From an uncultured Clostridiaceae bacterium (GTDB taxonomy: Bacteria > Bacillota > Clostridia > Lachnospirales > Lachnospiraceae): a DNA stretch of 6,346 nucleotides. Location of the stretch: contig CAMWOF010000140.1 of assembly GCA_947175805.1 (NCBI GenBank), forward strand, positions 1-6,346. Reading direction: 5' to 3'. The position numbers and the translations under genes were made by a program. Under the pieces are notes generated by a model that saw nothing but the letters and a program-made list of their open reading frames with translations, did not search any database and was not told the origin of the DNA. Below are positions 4,881 to 6,346 of the stretch, one piece after another; position 1 is the stretch's first letter, and the number at the start of each line of letters is the position of its first letter.

Positions 4881-4908
4881 CCGGAATGCTCCGGCAGGGA
4901 GCTTCCGC
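4881..4908 (+). promoter_or_regulatory. Hairpin at the predicted 5' end of spoIIE mRNA
   Basis: CGGAA-T-GCTCC (4882-4892) pairs with GGAGCTTCCG (4898-4907) through ten base pairs with one bulged T and a 5-base loop. An alternative, mutually exclusive stem is CCGGA (4881-4885) / TCCGG (4890-4894) with a 4-base loop. No T run follows, so it is not an intrinsic terminator for natB. It would start only a few bases into the transcript, where stem-loops can protect Gram-positive mRNAs. The function is inference. Confidence 0.5.
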
Positions 4909-4966
4909 AATAATCTTTCTATTTGGACAGGCGGTCTGATATCAGGTAGAAATCGGGAGGCTAAGT

Positions 4967-6346
4967 ATGGGGAAGAAAACTGAGTGGATAGGGATACATG
5001 TGATGGCTTTTTTGATAGGCAGAGTAGGCATTTACTCCATGTATCCCTTTTTGGTTGCATTTTTTCTGGCGGCGTATGTGGAGGGCATCAGCTCTGCAAG
5101 CCTGTTTATCGCCCTGTTGCTGGGGGTGACGAGCACGCTGAGATTCGCTTCGGTAATCAGGTACAGTGTAGTGATAGTGGTATTGATGCTCCTTTTGGCC
5201 TCGATACAGGACAAGCATCTGTCGGAGAACAGGCTGTTGGTGGGATGCTTGGGAGGCATTGTGTCATTGGTGGGAAGTACAATTGCGCTGCTCATATCGG
5301 GGGAATTATCACAGATGCCATATCTGCCTTTATTTGAGGCATTTGTTGTGGCATGTGGAACTATCGTATATCAGATGGCAATTGCCGGAATCAGGAAAAA
5401 TCCGTGGAGACTGCTGGAGCAAAATGAATATGTAATCAGTCTGCTGTCCCTGCTGGTGACAGTCCTTTCAGGGCTGCCCGTTACCCTTGGGCAAATATTT
5501 TCTGTATTGGCGTTTGTCTGCTTTCTTGTAGTTTTTTACGGTGCCTTCTGCTATGGTGTTACGGTAGGGGCAACACTGGGAACCATTTGCGGCATTGTCA
5601 TGGCATTAAAGACAGAGGAGATAGCCATGCTTGCATGCCTGGCGCTCCTGGGGCTTTCTGTCGGCATGGCAAAGGAAACAGGGAAGCTTGGCAGCGTGGC
5701 TGGCGCAGTTGTCGCTTATTTCTTTTTAGGGCAGATTTATGACGGCATCCTCTATGCGCTGCCTAATATCCGTGGCTTTTTATCAGCAGTTGCCGTGTTT
5801 TTCCTGACGCCGAAGGGACTTCTTTACCGGCAGGCTTATACGCCGGCGCCGGCATCCATGGATATGTCGATTCAACAGAACATTATGGAAGAATTTAAAA
5901 ATCAAATAAAAGAATACGGGGCTGCCTTCAGGCAGCTCTGCGGCAATTTTATGAGCTATAACAGGCTGGGTTTAAAGCAGGTGCCTGAGCAGGAGGAGGG
6001 ATATTACGACCGCATGCTGAAGGAACGGGATGTGATGCTGGAGCAGATGAGCAGCATGGGGGAGATGATTACCGCTTATGCGGAAAATATCCATACCGGT
6101 GTGCCGCTGCAAAAGCAGCAGGAGATGCGGATTAAAACGCTTCTTTTGGAAAAAGATATCATTTTGAGCCGCATGGCGTTGGCGGACAGCCCCTCCGGTC
6201 AGAAAAAGCTTTATCTCTATGCCTCCCGCACGAAGGGGAGAGTAATTACGGCGCGGGAAATTGCAAGTTTGCTCAGTAAGGTATTAAAAAAACGCCTGGT
6301 GGTGGATGAGGAGAGCAGGAGCATTGTCGGACAGGAGGAGAGTATG
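4967..6346 (+). CDS. spoIIE: Stage II sporulation protein E (SpoIIE), 3'-partial
   Basis: SpoIIE is a membrane-bound serine phosphatase. It joins FtsZ at the polar division site and later, in the forespore, dephosphorylates the anti-anti-sigma factor SpoIIAA, releasing sigma-F. The ATG at 4967 follows GGGAGG (4955-4960) at 6 bases. The frame is open for 460 codons to the window edge, against about 827 residues in B. subtilis. Residues 8-282 are a run of roughly ten hydrophobic segments, matching the polytopic N-terminal region. It ends with AVAVFFLTPKGLLYRQ (274-289), a typical boundary. Residues about 300-460 form the start of the central soluble region linked to FtsZ binding and oligomerisation, with helical heptad-like stretches (EEFKNQIKEYGAAFRQL; ERDVMLEQMSSMGEMI). 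The C-terminal PP2C-type phosphatase domain lies beyond the window, so its catalytic residues cannot be checked. Expression is likely under the Spo0A-type promoter just upstream. There is no frameshift in the visible part. Confidence 0.95.
   Translation, partial: MGKKTEWIGIHVMAFLIGRVGIYSMYPFLVAFFLAAYVEGISSASLFIALLLGVTSTLRFASVIRYSVVIVVLMLLLASIQDKHLSENRLLVGCLGGIVSLVGSTIALLISGELSQMPYLPLFEAFVVACGTIVYQMAIAGIRKNPWRLLEQNEYVISLLSLLVTVLSGLPVTLGQIFSVLAFVCFLVVFYGAFCYGVTVGATLGTICGIVMALKTEEIAMLACLALLGLSVGMAKETGKLGSVAGAVVAYFFLGQIYDGILYALPNIRGFLSAVAVFFLTPKGLLYRQAYTPAPASMDMSIQQNIMEEFKNQIKEYGAAFRQLCGNFMSYNRLGLKQVPEQEEGYYDRMLKERDVMLEQMSSMGEMITAYAENIHTGVPLQKQQEMRIKTLLLEKDIILSRMALADSPSGQKKLYLYASRTKGRVITAREIASLLSKVLKKRLVVDEESRSIVGQEESM

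Noticed and set aside
4984..5337. A 117-codon + strand open frame inside spoIIE
   Set aside because: It is an out-of-frame read within the membrane domain of spoIIE, whose own frame is unbroken to the window end.
1..6346. CRISPR array, tRNA or rRNA genes, insertion sequence or prophage
   Set aside because: I saw no regularly spaced repeats, no tRNA-like cloverleaf with CCA-type end, no transposase-like protein and no rRNA-like sequence on either strand.

Overview
The window is a stretch of chromosome from an endospore-forming Firmicute. It is most likely a member of class Clostridia, and Lachnospiraceae-like by gene order and protein style; this is inference from memory, since no search was run. 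All convincing genes lie on the + strand. They form the classical sporulation and division neighbourhood known from Bacillus subtilis as spoVT ... yabO-yabP-yabQ-divIC ... spoIIE.

Layout: (1) 1-514, the 3' portion of spoVT, missing only about its first dozen codons. (2) 515-766, an intergenic region with a near-consensus housekeeping promoter driving hup. (3) 767-1042, hup (HU protein), closed by an intrinsic terminator at about 1060-1095. (4) 1153-1392, rqcP/yabO (S4-domain ribosome quality-control factor), preceded by a nested stem-loop. (5) 1393-1506, a spacer with an excellent sigma-E-type promoter, then yabP (1507-1797) and the directly abutting yabQ (1798-2166). (6) 2260-2562, divIC, probably starting at TTG, followed by a likely terminator. 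(7) 2600-2700, a GC-rich, strongly folded intergenic element. (8) 2736-3524 and 3537-4799, a two-gene NatA/NatB-type ABC exporter. (9) 4800-4966, the spoIIE control region, with a Spo0A box, a promoter of the unusual 21-bp spacing known for B. subtilis spoIIE, and a hairpin at the predicted mRNA 5' end. (10) 4967-6346, the first 460 codons of spoIIE, running off the window before its PP2C phosphatase domain.

How the genes fit together: housekeeping functions (HU, RqcP, DivIC) alternate with sporulation functions that act at different stages. Spo0A would switch on spoIIE for asymmetric division and sigma-F activation. Sigma-E in the mother cell would switch on yabP-yabQ for spore coat and cortex assembly. 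SpoVT acts late in the forespore. The sequence shows separate promoters matching these stages in front of yabP and spoIIE.

I do not see a new type of system. The least ordinary points are the NatAB exporter lying between divIC and spoIIE, the structured DNA on its upstream side, a methionine-rich acidic external loop in the permease, and the leader RNA structures before rqcP and spoIIE.
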